Source: Paramoeba atlantica
Lineage: Eukaryota; Discosea
Assembly: GCA_977017575.1 (NCBI GenBank)
Contig: CDRNVI010000069.1
Coordinates: forward strand, 310,001 to 374,000
Reading direction: 5' to 3'
DNA length: 64,000 bases
Shown here: positions 1 through 9,205 of the stretch, one piece after another
Numbering within the stretch: the stretch's first letter is position 1
Layout: every line of letters begins with the position of its first letter
Position numbers and translations under genes: made by a program
Notes under the pieces: generated by a model
What the model was told of the DNA's origin: nothing
Seen by the model: only the letters and a program-made list of their open reading frames with translations
The model's database searches: none

Positions 1-80
1 CCGTTTCCGGGAAAAGAAAGGAAGGGCTAGCAAAATGTACCAACAAGGTACAGAAACTGTATCTTTATGCGAGCGTCACG
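1..80 (-). ncRNA. Spliced-leader RNA gene, partial copy at the window edge
   Basis: On the minus strand the 16 bases TTTCTGTACCTTGTTG lie at 56-41 and are followed directly by GTACATTTT, that is, an exon end plus a GT 5' splice donor. Bases 1-68 repeat 642-709 exactly or nearly so (offset 641), so this is the next unit of a tandem array cut by the window edge. The exon end differs from the kinetoplastid SL end by about two bases, and an ACGCT string sits upstream at the distance it has in the Leishmania leader, which would put the exon 5' end near 79. TGTACC/GGTACA across the splice site can pair, like stem I of SL RNAs. The SL exon is donated by trans-splicing to every nuclear mRNA in Euglenozoa. 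The 3' part lies outside the window. Confidence 0.65.
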
Positions 81-587
81 AGCTCTGGAGGAAGATGACT
101 TAAATCAGCGATTCCCGATAGTTTATTCGCCGTTATTTTTTGTTTATCATGCGCTCTTTGGCGCAGAGATAATCCCCTTAATGCGACGGCCGATGTCATC
201 GGCACATAATCCGCCCACAACGGATGTCGCCAAAGGGGATTCGACGCGGACTCTGTCGGTAGAGAGGTCCAGACAACTCGCCTCTCTTTACGCAGCCGGA
301 GGGGCGTACTGCAACCGACTCGGTCCCAGTCGGTAGAGGTGGTCCAGGCAACTCACCATCTCTTTACGCAGCCGGAGGGGCGCACTGCAACCGACCGCTG
401 CCTCGCGATAATGCAAGGCAGAGTCACGCCCGGTGGTCCTCAAGGGAGGCCACCATGGCGCATAGCTCCCGGGAAGAGACAGGCGCGAGAAGAAGAAAGC
501 CGGGGAGGGAAGAAAACTCACTCAAGGAGTGAGCCGGGGAGGGGTGAAAAGTCGGAAGTACGTCCCCTACTTCCACGACAAAGAGGG
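81..587. repeat. Spacer of the SL RNA repeat unit with an internal 74-bp duplication
   Basis: Non-coding spacer between two SL RNA copies. A segment beginning GTCGGTAGAG at 255 recurs at 329 (period 74) and both copies contain ACGCAGCCGGAGGGGCG. I looked for a 5S rRNA gene, which often shares the SL repeat in Euglenozoa, and saw no 5S-like conserved core on either strand. The short reading frames here are GC-rich shadows. Confidence 0.5.
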
Positions 588-720
588 ACAGTTTCCGCTA
601 GCCGTCAGCCGGAAACGGGCATTTAAAAGGAAAATGTATGCCCGTTTCCGGGAAAAGAAAGGAAGGGCTAGCAAAATGTACCAACAAGGTACAGAAACTG
701 TATCTTTATCGTTACAGGTG
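588..720 (-). ncRNA. Spliced-leader RNA gene (second copy, end of array)
   Basis: The exon end TTTCTGTACCTTGTTG is at 697-682 (minus), preceded by CGATAAAGATACAG and followed by the donor GTACATTTT. The predicted transcript folds into nested stems: 588-595 with 694-701, 597-603 with 666-672, and a perfect 14-bp hairpin 609-622 with 638-651. About 130 nt from exon start to the outer stem fits known SL RNAs. ATTTT stretches could act as a degenerate Sm site; no strong T-run terminator is seen. The repeat unit stops at 709 and runs into a broken LRR gene, so this is the array boundary and its promoter may be missing. A third, related copy lies at 15279-15368. Family assignment is by pattern, not by search. 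Confidence 0.6.
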
Positions 721-1184
721 AAGCAAAGTTTTCGGTAAACAGGTGAAATCGATTGACCCAGTGAAAATATTATGAGCGAAGTTAGCGTCCATGGTTTGTG
801 GCGGTAATTCATTGAGAGACAACTCCCCAGTAAGCTGATTATTGGAAACAAGAATTTGGAGCACTGAGCATGGGAGATATTTCAAAACAATAATGCCGTT
901 TAGAGCACACTTTCCCCAACGCAACTGCGACACATTATCTCCCTTGTCACATATCACATGATTCCATTCACATGCTGGCGTGTTGGTATTCCAAGAGGGA
1001 TCGGTATTGCTGACGTCTTTAATAAAGTTTGCAAGTTCGTATTCTGGTGGGACGTTGGCACCACGAATCCGACCGGGACGTGACGACGGAACGTCCTCTG
1101 CCATACGTATAATATACATGTATGAAGGAAAACTGTGATACATAGCGCAATCGGAATAATACGTTTAGGGGAACAGAGAATCAA
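712..1184 (-). pseudogene. LRR surface-protein gene, broken and truncated
   Basis: The reading frame 1143-712 (143 aa) contains the motif GRIRGA, an ACEW...V.CD segment and two leucine-rich repeats (LxxLxxxNQLTGEL and FAHNIFTGSI types), closely matching the first third of the LRR protein at 11833-12768. A hydrophobic leader (MILCSPKRIIPIALCITVFL) is in the neighbouring frame starting at 1184, so a small indel near 1090-1110 probably separates signal peptide and body. The 3' end stops at 712, where the SL RNA repeat begins; the downstream repeats of the full-length relative are missing. The intact relative suggests an extracellular or surface LRR protein. This copy is probably not functional. 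Confidence 0.7.
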
Positions 1185-1620
1185 AGAAAAACGTAAATAG
1201 ACTCATGTATTTGGTGAAATAACGTGAATGAAATTTACCATCAAAAATATTTGCAAAACGAGCTCCTCAATTCGGAAAAGAATATAGGAATTTCCTGTAC
1301 TGAGTGATATAAAATTTTCAAAAAAGAAATGTGTCTTGCGGAGCGCAATGACTCCAATGATGGAGTTTTCAGATCCCTCAACCGATACCGTTCACATGCT
1401 ATCTTTCATTTACATGATGTTGCTTTGATAATCGAATGGAGATTGAGCATCTCCAATGTACCGCATTTATGTGAGACGTTTTTACAATGAATCCGACCAG
1501 CACGTGTTGTGTTCATTTAAGCAATGCCCTCAGCTGCCCAGAAAATGAAGTATCTTACTATAGGGAACATCTAATGCTAATTCGAATAATATTATAAATT
1601 ATTATGTGACAGGGCAATGG
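1185..1620. other. Intergenic stretch, nothing recognised
   Basis: AT-rich DNA between the broken LRR gene and the CIAO2 gene. No convincing ORF, RNA gene or repeat seen. It should contain the polyadenylation and trans-splice acceptor signals separating the flanking minus-strand genes, but none is obvious enough to place. Confidence 0.4.
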
Positions 1621-2133
1621 CTATTCCAAACATTGGTTCACCACTCGAATTAGGTTCGGGTTCTCCAAGGCAGCAGCCACGCGTTCCATATCATTCAGTT
1701 GCTTGTTGACGCTAGTCTCCTGGTAGTGCGATCCAGGCGTCACCTCCACTCTCACATGAAACGACTTTGGCAGCGTACGCATTAATTTCACACGAATACA
1801 CAACCCGATGAGTGTACTCATACCACAGTGGGGTACAGTTGGGGTGAAGCGCACACGAAGACTTGTGTAGCGAGGCGGGATGGTTCTGTTCTGTAACTTT
1901 GCTAACTCCTCCGGGGAGGTAAGTGTAACACTGCCAAGCTCCAATACGCGCAACTCTTCTAGAGAATTTGGATGCTCAGGGTCCTTGATATCTTTTATTA
2001 ATTCGTATATCTCAAGGGCATCGATGGGGTCTTCTCCATCGACGTCGCCCTGGGTAGAAGACGGTACGCGCTGGTGAGTTTTGACTTTGTGTATTACAGG
2101 ATTCGCGTTGGAGAGAGTGCCAGAGGGATCCAT
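1621..2133 (-). CDS. CIAO2: Cytosolic iron-sulfur assembly factor CIAO2/MIP18 family
   Basis: 170 aa, a normal length for the family. It carries the MIP18/FAM96 (DUF59) fold: an N-terminal helix region DPIDALEIYELIKDIKDPEH, then LEELRVLELGSVTL, then the core TPTVPHCGMSTLIGLCIRVK with the conserved cysteine thought to serve Fe-S transfer, and a C-terminal ERVAAALENPNLIRVVNQCL helix. Known family members form the CIA targeting complex with CIAO1 and MMS19 and load Fe-S clusters on cytosolic and nuclear proteins such as polymerases and helicases. Intronless, same strand as all host genes around it. The first Met (MDPSGTLSN) gives a complete protein. Whether it is the 2A or 2B paralogue cannot be decided by eye. 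Confidence 0.9.
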   Translation of the reverse strand: MDPSGTLSNANPVIHKVKTHQRVPSSTQGDVDGEDPIDALEIYELIKDIKDPEHPNSLEELRVLELGSVTLTSPEELAKLQNRTIPPRYTSLRVRFTPTVPHCGMSTLIGLCIRVKLMRTLPKSFHVRVEVTPGSHYQETSVNKQLNDMERVAAALENPNLIRVVNQCLE

Positions 2134-2355
2134 AGGGGATAGTAATGAACAAATTGGGTAGGATTTATTTAAGAATCTCTCTTACAAACCCAAGTCACCA
2201 CGGTTTGGTAACTACGTGTCACTCTTATAAATTGCTTATACTTATGAATGATAAGGAACAAAACATAAAATCACATGAACCTGAATCCTTCCAGAACCGC
2301 CAAGTACTGTGTTTTCAATCTGTTTGATAATGAATGTAGGCCTCTCAAGCCTTCC

Positions 2356-3876
2356 TTAGTCATTACTCTCGGACTCGCTTGTGTGCCTCAACTTCCATTG
2401 CACTACTCGGTTCTCGACGCACCCCCAGGTGTACCATCGGCCCAACCGAGGTTCCCTTCCGACACTCGCCACCAAGATATCACCCGTGTCATTGATCGCC
2501 AAGTCGGTTACGATGCCATCCACCGGCACCTCCCCTGCACTTTCTATCCTGTGCTCTGGGGTGACGTTCCAGAACCGTACAAAACCATCACAGCTACCGG
2601 TGACAAACCGCGCTACACCTGTCGGCTGCCGTGCTCGTTTCGCGAAACGCCCACTGGATCCCCCCGCCATGACCCCCTCGCCCGCCCCGTCCTGCCTTAT
2701 CCTAAACGCCCGCATGGCACTAATCGCATTCCCGTTAAACCCACTCGCGACCGTGGCCGGGGTCGGCGGGTACACCCTCTCAAACCCCGTCCCATCCCCC
2801 ACAAACCCAAAATCATGCGCCACCTCCCTCACATCCACCGCCCCACTCCTCCCGAACTGGTACAACACCAGCCTCCCCCCCACCGTCGCACACACAAAAT
2901 GAACCCCATCCCCCAACCCACACACCCGCTCCACACTCTCTCCCACCCCCCCATACGCCTCCTGTATTCCACTCCCCGTTTTAAACACCCGCGGGACGCG
3001 ATCCTCCCCGGAGACCACCACCACCACCGTGGCGGCTGCAGCCCCCTTACCCCCCCCGCCCCCGCCCCCGCCCTCCACGGTACTCCCCGCCCCCACGGGG
3101 CCGTACCACGTCCCCACGTGCATCATCCCCTCCGCGGGGTCCCACACCTTCACGGTGCGGTCCCCCCCGGTGGAGTACACGCGGAGGGGGGAGGGGTCAC
3201 CGCTCCCACTCCCCCTACCACTGCCCCCCCCAATACTCCCCCCCCCGACACAGAGCGCGCGCACGCCCCCGGGGTGGGAGGGGGAGAGGACGCGGAGGGG
3301 GGTGCGGGTGGCGACGTCCCACAGGCGTAGGGTGCCGGAGGCGTCGCCCGTGAGTACGGTGGGGACGACAAGGCCAGGGGGAGTAGTGGTACTTGTTGTG
3401 CTGATAGGAGTACTGTTGCTTGTTGTACGGATAGGAGTACTGTTGCTTGTACTTGTCGGACATATACAGAGTATGGCGGGATGGGAGGGTGTGGGGGAGG
3501 AGGAGGGGGAGGGTGGTGGTGGTGGTGGAGGGAGAGTTGTGAGGGGGGGAAGACCGGGAGAGGCTATGTGGAGGTGGCCACGTTTATCCCCACACCAGAT
3601 TTCAAGGTTGTGGTGTCGTGGGATGAGGGTGACACAGGTAAGGGGGTGGGGGGAGAGGCAGAGCTCCTCGGGGTGGGAGGCGGTGGTGGCGGTGGTGGTC
3701 GAGGGGGAGGGGGAGGGGAGGGGGGAGGGGGTGTCGAGGTCGGGGGGAGGGGAGAGGGTGGCCTCCTCTTCCTCCTCCGCGAGGAGGATGTGTTCTGTGG
3801 CGGGTTTTGTGTCGGTACATTTCTTTTTGGTTCGTCGTGGATGGGTTGTTTTTTGTTTTTTACGGCGAAGAAACAT
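2356..3876 (-). CDS. RRP9: U3 snoRNP WD40 protein, RRP9/U3-55K-like
   Basis: WD40 protein of 506 aa from the preferred start (MFLRRKKQK at 3876); an upstream in-frame Met at 4032 would add 52 residues rich in T and F that look like leader DNA. A basic N-terminus (RRKKQK, RRTKKK) suggests nuclear or nucleolar import, followed by an acidic run and a low-complexity P/S/T region. Blades are visible as GTLRLWDVATRTPLRVL, GGDRTVKVWDPA, SGEDRVPRVFK, VTGSCDGFVRFWNV. The C-terminal VASVGREPRLGRWYTW is the RRP9/U3-55K signature (VAxGxExRLGRW). In other eukaryotes this protein binds the B/C box of U3 snoRNA for 18S rRNA processing. The gene is much more GC-rich than its neighbours, with G/T runs from 3030 to 3800 that create long shadow frames on both strands. 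Confidence 0.82.
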   Translation of the reverse strand: MFLRRKKQKTTHPRRTKKKCTDTKPATEHILLAEEEEEATLSPPPDLDTPSPLPSPSPSTTTATTASHPEELCLSPHPLTCVTLIPRHHNLEIWCGDKRGHLHIASPGLPPLTTLPPPPPPPSPSSSPTPSHPAILCICPTSTSNSTPIRTTSNSTPISTTSTTTPPGLVVPTVLTGDASGTLRLWDVATRTPLRVLSPSHPGGVRALCVGGGSIGGGSGRGSGSGDPSPLRVYSTGGDRTVKVWDPAEGMMHVGTWYGPVGAGSTVEGGGGGGGGKGAAAATVVVVVSGEDRVPRVFKTGSGIQEAYGGVGESVERVCGLGDGVHFVCATVGGRLVLYQFGRSGAVDVREVAHDFGFVGDGTGFERVYPPTPATVASGFNGNAISAMRAFRIRQDGAGEGVMAGGSSGRFAKRARQPTGVARFVTGSCDGFVRFWNVTPEHRIESAGEVPVDGIVTDLAINDTGDILVASVGREPRLGRWYTWGCVENRVVQWKLRHTSESESND

Positions 3877-4145
3877 GGAGAGGGGATAAAGAAAAGGTGT
3901 AGTGGGAAGAGACGACTTGTGAATATTTTGTTTTTGGAATGTACAACGCTTAATTGTATGAAATAACGTTGAAACGGTATCGAGGTCCTTTTGAGTCAAA
4001 AATACGGGAAAATGAAAAGTGTGCGTAAACATAAAAACACATCATACTACTACGAAAAACATTATTCTACTGAAGCAAAAAAAAAATATTTCCATGGTAA
4101 GAACTACAAAGCCCAAACGCAGTCGAAATGCTCCATTACGTCCCA

Positions 4146-5078
4146 TTAAGCTTTTCGCATATAACGAATCCCATCCCATACCATATGGGCGACGTTAAGG
4201 ACTTGGTATGTGATCCATACCACAAGTAGAAAGTCAAGTAAGATGTGGTGCAGGACCCGTGAAGCTCCCCACGCCACGGCGCATAGTAGGAGTCGAAACA
4301 ACATACCAAAAAGAGCTTCTCTCCAATCACCATGTCCTCGTGCAAAGGAGGTAAGTGCGACAACTTCGTGAAACTGTGCCGCTGTTTGAATCAGCGCGTA
4401 GAGAACAACCAAAACAAAGTTAGATCTGACCCACATACGGGTCATAACAACGAAATAGCAGTGTGGTAAGACAAGAATTGCGACCCAGCGCAGACAGCAA
4501 TGGAAGAAAGAATCCTCGGAGCGCTCAGGTCCATCCATTCGAGGGAGAAAATTCGAGCCAAGGGAAAGGGCTCTGTCAGTGTTTTGTTGCCAGAGAGATT
4601 CCGGGGACATGATTCCCGTGTGTCCAATGTAGAAAATAGTCAATCGGGGGGCTACAATTGAGGTTACCGATATTGTCCACAGGCTGGTTCGATATCTGTT
4701 GTAAAACGACCAGTAGTCACTCACGTCACAAAACTCTGAACTGGTCCCTCGCAGCGCACCGATATGCGTTTCTATTTTCAATTGATGCACATCATTCTTA
4801 AGAAGAAAAAACTTCCGGATCATTCGTGGTGTCATGCTAAGAAGGGTGAGTCCATCAATTTTGTTTTCTTCAATAATCGGCCCGAGAAAAGGATATTCCA
4901 GCACGTTGGATGCCCACAAACTTACGTCTTGTGAAGTCCAAGTACGCGCATCCGGGGATAGAATGCGGACATCGTCACCTGCTCTTGTTTGCGAGTCAAA
5001 TTTCTTTGCGTCAGACTGAACATGCTTTTGCCCATCAGTACAATACGCGAAAAACGCTAGTGTGAGACATTTTATCAT
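4146..5078 (-). CDS. SAM-domain protein with C-terminal membrane segments
   Basis: 310 aa. It begins with a hydrophobic stretch (MIKCLTLAFFAYC) that may be a signal peptide. Residues about 46-108 form a SAM-like domain: WTSQDVSLWASNVLEYPFLG, then EENKIDGLTLLSMTPRMIRK, then a helix ending IETHIGALR. The C-terminal half has several hydrophobic segments, roughly 190-212, 219-242, 256-275 and 278-298, giving a multi-pass membrane protein. SAM domains mediate protein-protein contacts, so the architecture suggests a membrane scaffold or receptor; substrate and pathway are unknown to me. It is intronless and co-oriented with CIAO2, RRP9 and eIF2 gamma, as in a polycistronic unit. I do not recognise an orthologue. 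Confidence 0.65.
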   Translation of the reverse strand: MIKCLTLAFFAYCTDGQKHVQSDAKKFDSQTRAGDDVRILSPDARTWTSQDVSLWASNVLEYPFLGPIIEENKIDGLTLLSMTPRMIRKFFLLKNDVHQLKIETHIGALRGTSSEFCDVSDYWSFYNRYRTSLWTISVTSIVAPRLTIFYIGHTGIMSPESLWQQNTDRALSLGSNFLPRMDGPERSEDSFFHCCLRWVAILVLPHCYFVVMTRMWVRSNFVLVVLYALIQTAAQFHEVVALTSFARGHGDWREALFGMLFRLLLCAVAWGASRVLHHILLDFLLVVWITYQVLNVAHMVWDGIRYMRKA

Positions 5079-5403
5079 TGCAATGATTAAAGCTATGATT
5101 AAAATGGATGTCGTTTATTTCGTTGCGCAAAATAAATTTCGTGACGAATTCAAAAATTAAACTTCGCGACAAATTCTCCCCGGATGCATTACAGCCCTGT
5201 CGTAAATTTAGATAAGAAACAGCTACATGTATTTCTGTTGCGCAAGAAATGTTGATAATTAAGCACGTTAAAAATAGCAAATGACTGCTACTGACACTTA
5301 CATTATAAAGCCGAAACGTTTGTCATAAATCAAAGCACTACATGAAAACCAGTGTGTACTGTACCACATGAAAAGAAGAATGTGCCCAGAATAATATCAT
5401 ATT
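5079..5403. other. Intergenic stretch, nothing recognised
   Basis: AT-rich spacer between the SAM-domain gene and eIF2 gamma. Short frames are present but show no domain or conserved motif. Confidence 0.4.
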
Positions 5404-6822
5404 TTACAGTACGCTGCCTCTCTTAACTTCACCCCATCCAATGAGCCGAAAATGCTTCTCAACACGGCGACTCAGTGCAAGTTTTTCTCCAATGGACGTA
5501 CACACGGGTTGAGTCAAAGTCAGCCGCGCAAGATTGCCTTTCGCACGAAGAACTCGGCCGCCTGTGGATAGTGCTCCAATATTCACTTGCAGAATTTCCC
5601 CCTCCTGCAGACCTTGCACCTTCCTGGTCTGGTCTACAGCATCAAATTTCACGCCTACATATTGTCGCATAAGAAAAAAGCTAATTTCTAATTCATCGTA
5701 TACCTCGGGAAGTGACCCTACGTCTCCCAAAACTTGACCTACAAGACGGTCGCCCCGGGTGAGTGAGGGATCCATGTCGGTGCCTACGCCGATCAGCCCA
5801 CCAGGCACGGCAAACTGCAGCTGATTGTCTTCTGCACAGAGCGACACGATCCGTGTACGAATTGGGTGACACGTAACGCGCAATTGTCCAGGCAGCGGTT
5901 TGCGAATTAACCCGGGCCTTATTTCAATGTCTTGCCCCACGCGAAGCACGCCTTGTGTGATAGACCCTCCAGCGACCCCTCCGCGAAGCTTCGCACACTC
6001 CTCGCCTGGCTTGTTTACGTCAAAGGAGCGAACAACTACCATTCGGGCAGGGGCTGTAAAATCACGTCGGGGAATCGGTATGAAATCTGTATTGCACAAA
6101 TACTCACAGAGAATATCAATGTTGTAACCAAGTTGAGCACTGATTGGAATCACGGGTGCATTATCAGCGGGGGTACTCTGAACGAATTTAGCAATTGCTT
6201 CTCGATGGCCTTCAGCCTCGCCTTCATTGATCAGATCAACTTTATTCTGCAGAACAATTATATTCCGAAGTCGAGTGATTTCAATAGCACACAAGTGTTC
6301 TCTGGTTTGTGGTTGCGGACACTCCTCGTTTGCTGCGATTAATAGTAAAGACGCATCCATTATCGACACTCCATTTAGCATGGTTGCCATGAGAATGTCA
6401 TGTCCTGGACAATCCACAAAACTGACGTGCCTCTTCAATTCCATATCTGATCCACACCTTTTACAATTTGGATTGTCCTCCTTCGAGCTTCCGTATGCAG
6501 CGTAACAGCCAGGGCGGACACAATCGTCATTTTTACATTTAAAGATTTTGGCGTTCGCATAACCAAGTTTTATTGTGATATTTTGTACTAATTCAGATTT
6601 AAAACGAACGGTTTTTACCCCGCTGATCGCTCTGACTACAGTAGATTTTCCATGGGCCACGTGTCCAATTGTTCCGATGTTGATAGTAGCCTGACGAGAG
6701 ATCACTTCTGGTGTTAAAGGCGTCAATTCTCGAGGGTTCAGCTCATCCAAGTTCTGATTTTTTAACTGTCCCGCATTTGAAAGTCCGGAAACAGGTTCAA
6801 AGCTAGCAACGTCCAATTCCAT
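5404..6822 (-). CDS. EIF2S3: Translation initiation factor eIF2 subunit gamma
   Basis: Essentially full-length GTPase subunit of eIF2, which carries initiator Met-tRNA to the 40S ribosome. Start chosen at 6822 ([13 protein letters not shown]); the in-frame Met at 6882 adds 20 hydrophobic residues unlike the family. Seen in order: G1 loop GHVAHGKST, switch region with [15 protein letters not shown], the Zn-knuckle cysteines (CKNDDC, CxxxC further on, CKRCG), G3 VDCPGHD, a stretch naming the Met-tRNA pocket region [16 protein letters not shown]4 NKVDL, G5 ISAQ, then domains II and III with [13 protein letters not shown] and GLIGVGT. All GTP-binding residues look present. Intronless. A housekeeping gene, so it anchors this island as real host DNA. 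Confidence 0.95.
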   Translation of the reverse strand: MELDVASFEPVSGLSNAGQLKNQNLDELNPRELTPLTPEVISRQATINIGTIGHVAHGKSTVVRAISGVKTVRFKSELVQNITIKLGYANAKIFKCKNDDCVRPGCYAAYGSSKEDNPNCKRCGSDMELKRHVSFVDCPGHDILMATMLNGVSIMDASLLLIAANEECPQPQTREHLCAIEITRLRNIIVLQNKVDLINEGEAEGHREAIAKFVQSTPADNAPVIPISAQLGYNIDILCEYLCNTDFIPIPRRDFTAPARMVVVRSFDVNKPGEECAKLRGGVAGGSITQGVLRVGQDIEIRPGLIRKPLPGQLRVTCHPIRTRIVSLCAEDNQLQFAVPGGLIGVGTDMDPSLTRGDRLVGQVLGDVGSLPEVYDELEISFFLMRQYVGVKFDAVDQTRKVQGLQEGEILQVNIGALSTGGRVLRAKGNLARLTLTQPVCTSIGEKLALSRRVEKHFRLIGWGEVKRGSVL

Positions 6823-6965
6823 ATTGATAAAATAATAAGAAAGAGGACTGAAAAATCGAATCAACGCTTCAAAAACAGCCATAAACTGTTTGCAAATAAT
6901 ATTGATGTCAAAACTTTCTAGCGGAAAATTTCAGTGTCGGAATATTCCTCTGTAAGGGGACGACC

Positions 6966-7130
6966 ATGGAAAAGGTTGACTGCGAAACAGAAACTATGGT
7001 TCCAGTCTCTTTTTTAGATGTCGTAAAACTAAGTCTACGTCTTGATGAAACGTGCGCCTTAAAACTTTACGATTCAACCACGGAAAGGAAGCACTGGAAA
7101 TTTTTAACTCCTTCGCAGTTTTTGACGTAG
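6966..7130 (+). CDS. Small ORF of unknown function, 54 aa
   Basis: Plus-strand frame from ATG at 6966 to TAG at 7128-7130, divergent from eIF2 gamma. The peptide starts MEKVDCETETMVPVSFLDVV and has a mixed, protein-like composition. No family recognised, and it may be the remnant of a longer gene or chance. No repeat copy was seen elsewhere in the window. Confidence 0.2.
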   Translation: MEKVDCETETMVPVSFLDVVKLSLRLDETCALKLYDSTTERKHWKFLTPSQFLT

Positions 7131-7561
7131 GTAGAAAAAACAATTACTACGAAGAAACTGTTGAATGATCTTCTCTAGCGGCTCTTACAGTAAACCGGGG
7201 GTCAGTTCAATATTAAGGTTAGTTTAATATTAAGATTGACACTTTAATATTAAAATGACACTTTAATATTAAGATTCACTTTAATATTAAGATTCGACTT
7301 TTTAAGAATTTTCTTTGGTTCATTAACTTTTAACCTTATTGCTTCACAATTAACGGCACTATCGCTGCGTAGCCGCTGAGAGGCAATCAACGAATGTTAC
7401 AGAGCTATCGAAGATTACGTTGATGAGGTTTCCTCCTCATCGAATATTAGGTTTCCTCCCTTAAGGATGACGAAGGTGTTATGGAATCCTCCGATTTAAA
7501 CGATTCTCTGCTTCATGAATCTAAAAACTGAAATAATATTGCGATAGTCGAAGTAACAATA
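7131..7561. repeat. AT-rich tract with short degenerate tandem repeats
   Basis: About 7205-7300 holds five or six degenerate copies of a unit like CTTTAATATTAAGATT. The rest has no recognised gene. Confidence 0.5.
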
Positions 7562-7862
7562 ATACCGTATACCCCCCAGTAACAGAGATTTGGCCATTTT
7601 TGGGCTGACCCCCAGTAACAGAGATTTGGTTCGGGAGGGTGGTTGGAGGGGGGAGGGGGTGTTTGGGCGGGTGGGGGTCGCTAGGCTGGGTGAGGGTGGT
7701 TGCACGGGAGCGAATGGCGTACTTGCAGGGTTGTCTGGACAGAAAATCAACGCACCCACGAACAAAAAATGTCTTTTCCCACCAAAAAAGAATACCCCCC
7801 AGTAACAGAGATTTGGCCATTCGGGTCCAAAATCGGTTCTATTACTGGGGGGTATACGGTAT
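7562..7862. mobile_element. MITE with 21-bp perfect terminal inverted repeats
   Basis: ATACCGTATACCCCCCAGTA begins at 7562 and its reverse complement ends at 7862, giving TIRs of 21 bp. The subterminal motif CCCCCAGTAACAGAGATTTG occurs three times (near 7570, 7609, 7797). About 300 bp, no transposase, so it is non-autonomous. Flanking TA dinucleotides fit a Tc1/mariner-like target duplication but the exact edge is ambiguous in this AT-rich context. Confidence 0.7.
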
Positions 7863-7983
7863 ATTTATTATGAAATGTTTTTTTTTGTTTTTACGGAGGA
7901 TTCTTTTTTCGTGATGTCTTAGAGTTTGTTTTGTTTTTCCCTTTCGTAAACGTATTTCTTATAAAATACTGTAAACGGGGGTG

Positions 7984-8112
7984 CGGATTATTATTGCATT
8001 TTGGATTATTATTGCATTTCGGTTTATTATTGCACTTTCGGATTATTATTGCATTTTACACATTATTATTACACTTTCGGATTATTATTGTATTTCGGAT
8101 TATTATTGCATT
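7984..8112. repeat. Imperfect GGATTATTATTGCATTTC minisatellite
   Basis: About seven imperfect tandem copies of an 18-bp unit, directly upstream of a small plus-strand frame. Reading frames across it are low complexity. Confidence 0.75.
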
Positions 8113-8123
8113 TCACTTTTCGG

Positions 8124-8303
8124 ATGGATAATTTATTTAAAGAAGGGGCTATTCGGCATCGGGAACAAACCTCTGATTTTGTACAAACGGTGGACACAGA
8201 CGAAGAATATGTATCACTGAAAGGTGCCGTAGATGAACTTGGAGTCGAAGAAGATATGAGCAATCTCGATACCTACTCTATCCGTGAAGGGTTGCTTCGT
8301 TAA
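8124..8303 (+). CDS. Small ORF, possibly the 5' part of a disrupted gene
   Basis: 59 aa from ATG 8124 (MDNLFKEGAIRHREQTSDFV...), acidic and protein-like in composition, ending where a Tc1/mariner-type relic begins. It may be a gene start cut by that insertion. No family recognised. Confidence 0.25.
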   Translation: MDNLFKEGAIRHREQTSDFVQTVDTDEEYVSLKGAVDELGVEEDMSNLDTYSIREGLLR

Positions 8304-8309
8304 GAAAGC

Positions 8310-9205
8310 AGCTTCGTACAAGTGTCCGTTTGAGCTGATTTTTGTTGCATTTTGCAGATCTCAACACAAGGACTTTGCGCGTGAAGAAATGAGACAAAAA
8401 GAAACGAATACGCACAATTTAGAGAAGAGTTACCATTTTGTCACTTTTTCGCCCTTCAATCTTATACACTCCTTAAGGCGAGAGTCAAAGCTTAAGACCG
8501 TTTTGTCGATCACTTTTTGAGGCAAAGAAGACCATGCTTTACATACACATCGGATAAGTGAAGGTTTGTCCGATGGGGTTTGTTCGTCTACTGCCTCTTG
8601 AACCATAGACCAGACGTTTTCTATGGGGGAAAGGTCTGGTGAATTGGGGGCCAATTTTTTAATACATCTTTCGTTCTACTTGTAATGTAGTCCTTAGAGG
8701 CGTGGGCGGTGTGTGCCGTGGCCCCATCTTGTTGAAAAATACAATTCATGGGGAATGTTACCTTTTTGAGCGTCTCTATGTAGGACATACTCGTGATAGA
8801 CGAGTCAGAATCCAGAATAACCAAGTGTCTCCACCCTACTCCTATGAAACCCCAAACTTGACATCTTGGCGCCCAGCGTACTTTCTGACGCGGGGCTGCT
8901 TTTTGACCGGGTGCTACCCACACATTCGCGGGATAGCTTCCTTTTTGACACACCCTGACCGTCCCTCATCCTTAACAAAAGCTTTTCGCTATTCGTAAGC
9001 CCCTCTTTCGGTAGCCGAAAAGGTTTTCCGAAAAAATGAAGTTTTTCAAAAAAAGAAATCAGTTTTTTTAAAGATGTTTAAAAGAACTGAAAATAGCGGG
9101 AACGTGCAGATCTCAAAATTTTGAACGATAATGTGGTGCCGTAACCCCCCTACGCCCCCCTGTGCGAAAAATAAGGGTGGGTCACTTATTCGTTGGGGGG
9201 GAGGT
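8310..9205 (-). pseudogene. Tc1/mariner-type transposase relic
   Basis: Minus-strand transposase remains. Frame 8953-8621 carries the second catalytic aspartate in CIFQQDGATAHTA and the preceding VWGFIG...WRHLVIL strand; frame 8654-8430 carries PNSPDLSPIENVW with the last acidic residue. The two are offset by a one-base shift at the GGGGG run near 8648. The N-terminal DNA-binding part is missing. The right edge (9095-9205) and left edge (8318-8390) match the ends of the 553-bp element at 21975-22527, so this is a decayed autonomous relative of that family. Confidence 0.75.

Noticed and set aside
81-587. 5S rRNA gene linked to the SL repeat
   Set aside because: Such linkage is common in Euglenozoa, but no 5S-like core or internal promoter was found on either strand.
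2275-3889. Long plus-strand frames (351, 173, 286 aa) opposite RRP9
   Set aside because: Pro/Arg/Gly-rich shadows of a GC-rich gene on the other strand; no domain, and the minus strand carries clear WD40 motifs.
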